A DNA stretch of 64,000 nucleotides. Origin: an uncultured Prevotella sp. Its GTDB lineage: Bacteria; Bacteroidota; Bacteroidia; Bacteroidales; Bacteroidaceae. The translations under genes and the position numbers were made by a program. Location: the NCBI GenBank assembly GCA_900320905.1, contig ONTZ01000004.1, positions 1 to 64,000 of the forward strand, read 5' to 3'. Under the pieces are notes generated by a model. It was not told the origin of the DNA and did no database searches. It saw only the letters and a list, made by a program, of their open reading frames with translations. Position 1 is the stretch's first letter, and each line of letters opens with the position of its first letter. Shown here piece after piece: positions 62,877 through 64,000 of the stretch.

Positions 62877-63872
62877 ATGAAGATTCTGATCACCGGAGCA
62901 AGCGGATTTATTGGCTCATTTATCGTTGAGGAGTCCCTCAAACGAGGCTTCGAGACATGGGCTGCCGTGCGCAAGAGCAGTTCGAGGGAATACCTCCAAG
63001 ACGAGCGTATCCATTTCATCGAACTGAACCTCTCGTCGAAGGCACAACTGATGGAGCAACTGAGACCGCACCAGTTCGACTATGTGGTGCATGCTGCCGG
63101 TGTGACGAAGTGCCTGAACAAACAGGACTTCCGTCGCATCAACACCGAGGGGACGAAGAACCTTGTGGATGCCATTCTCGAACTCCAGATGCCCATCAAG
63201 CGCCTTGTTTATCTGAGTAGCCTCAGCATCTTCGGAGCCATCAAGGAACAACAACCCTACGAGGAGATTAAAGAGACGGACACCCCGCAGCCCAATACGG
63301 AATATGGTAAGAGTAAACTGGAGGCAGAACAATATCTGGAATCTGTCATTTCTCGCGTACCTTATATTATATTAAGACCAACGGGAGTCTATGGGCCGAG
63401 GGAGAAGGACTACTTCATCATGGCGAAGAGCATCAAGCAGCATAGTGACTTTGCCGTAGGCTATCAGCGTCAGGATATCACCTTCGTCTATGTGAAGGAT
63501 GTGGTGCAGGCCGTGTTCCTGGCATTGGAGAAAGGCGAGAATGGACGGAAGTATTTCCTCAGCGACGGACAAGTGTATCAGAGCACGACCTTCAGTGACC
63601 TTATCCACGAAGAACTGGGCCGGCCCTGGTGGATTCGTATCACAGCCCCTGTCTGGGTGCTCCGTATCATCACCTTTATCGGTGAGTACGTCGGACGGAT
63701 GACGGGTAAGGTGACAGCCCTGAACAATGACAAATACAACATCCTGCGCCAGCGCAACTGGCGGTGCGACATCCAGCCAGCCATTGATGAGTTAGGCTAC
63801 CAGCCGACCTACAATCTGAAACAAGGAGTGAAAGAGGCCATCCAGTGGTACAAGGACAACGGATGGCTCTAA
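62877..63872 (+). CDS. NAD-dependent epimerase/dehydratase (extended SDR)
   Basis: 331 residues from the ATG at 62877. Rossmann motif ITGASGFIGSFIVEE, catalytic-type YGKSKLEAE (YxxxK) with upstream SSLSIFG, and RPTGVYGPRE are clear. The substrate is unknown; the family covers nucleotide-sugar epimerases and steroid/dihydroflavonol reductase-like enzymes. The C-terminal part is hydrophobic (WIRITAPVWVLRIITFIGEY), which suggests membrane association. The next gene starts 31 bases on. Confidence 0.9.
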   Translation: MKILITGASGFIGSFIVEESLKRGFETWAAVRKSSSREYLQDERIHFIELNLSSKAQLMEQLRPHQFDYVVHAAGVTKCLNKQDFRRINTEGTKNLVDAILELQMPIKRLVYLSSLSIFGAIKEQQPYEEIKETDTPQPNTEYGKSKLEAEQYLESVISRVPYIILRPTGVYGPREKDYFIMAKSIKQHSDFAVGYQRQDITFVYVKDVVQAVFLALEKGENGRKYFLSDGQVYQSTTFSDLIHEELGRPWWIRITAPVWVLRIITFIGEYVGRMTGKVTALNNDKYNILRQRNWRCDIQPAIDELGYQPTYNLKQGVKEAIQWYKDNGWL

Positions 63873-63903
63873 GAAGTGAAAAGTGAGAAGTGAGAAGTGA
63901 ATC
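63873..63903. repeat. GTGAAAA/GTGAGAA simple repeat
   Basis: Four units (GAAGTGAAAAGTGAGAAGTG...) fill the gap between the epimerase stop and the next start codon. Confidence 0.8.
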
Positions 63904-64000
63904 GTGAATATATTTAGATATCTGTTTGAGAAGGACAAGAAGCCTCGGAAGGGGCTGTTGGCAGTGGAATGGGTCATCATGGGCTATCTGCTACTGACCC
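63904..64000 (+). CDS. Partial gene running off the window: probable membrane protein
   Basis: A GTG at 63904 opens MNIFRYLFEKDKKPRKGLLA and then VEWVIMGYLLLT, the start of a first membrane segment. In Bacteroidales an epimerase is often followed by a PAP2-type membrane phosphatase with this kind of start; only 32 codons are visible, so the call is tentative. Confidence 0.4.
   Translation, partial: MNIFRYLFEKDKKPRKGLLAVEWVIMGYLLLT

Noticed and set aside
1-64000. tRNA or rRNA genes
   Set aside because: I saw no cloverleaf with a TTCGAAT-type T-arm and acceptor stem, and no rRNA signature, in any intergenic region; a tRNA scan would settle it.

Overview
The window looks like chromosomal DNA of a Prevotella-like member of the Bacteroidales. 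I could run no database search; this rests on four things seen in the sequence: promoters of the Bacteroidetes type (TTTG, about 19-20 bp, TAnnTTTG) in front of many genes; families typical of the group (DUF4421, FISUMP, BspA-like leucine-rich repeats, succinyl-CoA:acetate CoA-transferase, M28 glutaminyl cyclase, DUF3990/DUF3791); arrays of the simple repeat GTGAAAA; and long secreted proteins with dockerin or T9SS-like C-termini.

Layout. 0-1.1 kb: a small ADP-ribosyltransferase-like (DUF3990) operon, internally deleted. 1.2-7.0 kb: a 1926-residue secreted beta-helix protein with perfectly phased 126-bp repeats, bracketed by REP-like inverted repeats. 7.2-32.6 kb is mostly core genome: rRNA methyltransferase-mtnN-luxS; a minus-strand run of three FKBP isomerases, an Lrp regulator, a GATase/M19 dipeptidase fusion and glutaminyl cyclase; a sirtuin; an ispG-purE-PAP2-rpoN operon; sufE; a secreted flavodoxin; a large secreted protein with DUF4421; AraC; a U32 peptidase family protein; a C1 peptidase; cysS; a broken hybrid sensor kinase; and the CoA-transferase. 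32.6-35.3 kb: a PAQR protein, a candidate small RNA, and a frameshifted leucine-rich-repeat gene.

35.3-57.9 kb is an accessory island. It starts with a VapE/VirE-like ATPase flanked by 50-bp inverted repeats. Then come RHS cassettes: a YD-repeat/dockerin protein, a giant RHS protein (signal peptide, SLH-like triplet, RHS cage, variable tip) and small membrane proteins that could be immunity factors. A second, AT-rich RHS gene lies on the other strand with FISUMP/dockerin and cohesin-like/dockerin partners. A third cassette is a decayed duplicate of the first. Broken and intact copies of one small lipoprotein gene lie at the island's edge. An AAA/DUF234 ATPase shares operator-like palindromes with the RHS promoters. 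57.9-64 kb returns to housekeeping-type genes: a CbxX-like AAA+ protein, RNase R, an NAD-dependent epimerase and the start of a further membrane protein.

The most interesting system is the RHS/dockerin island: every RHS gene sits beside a secreted dockerin protein that itself carries YD repeats, and the promoters of the cassettes and of the nearby ATPase share a TTTGG-based palindrome. I read this as a surface-anchored polymorphic toxin system; the assembly role of the dockerins is inference.
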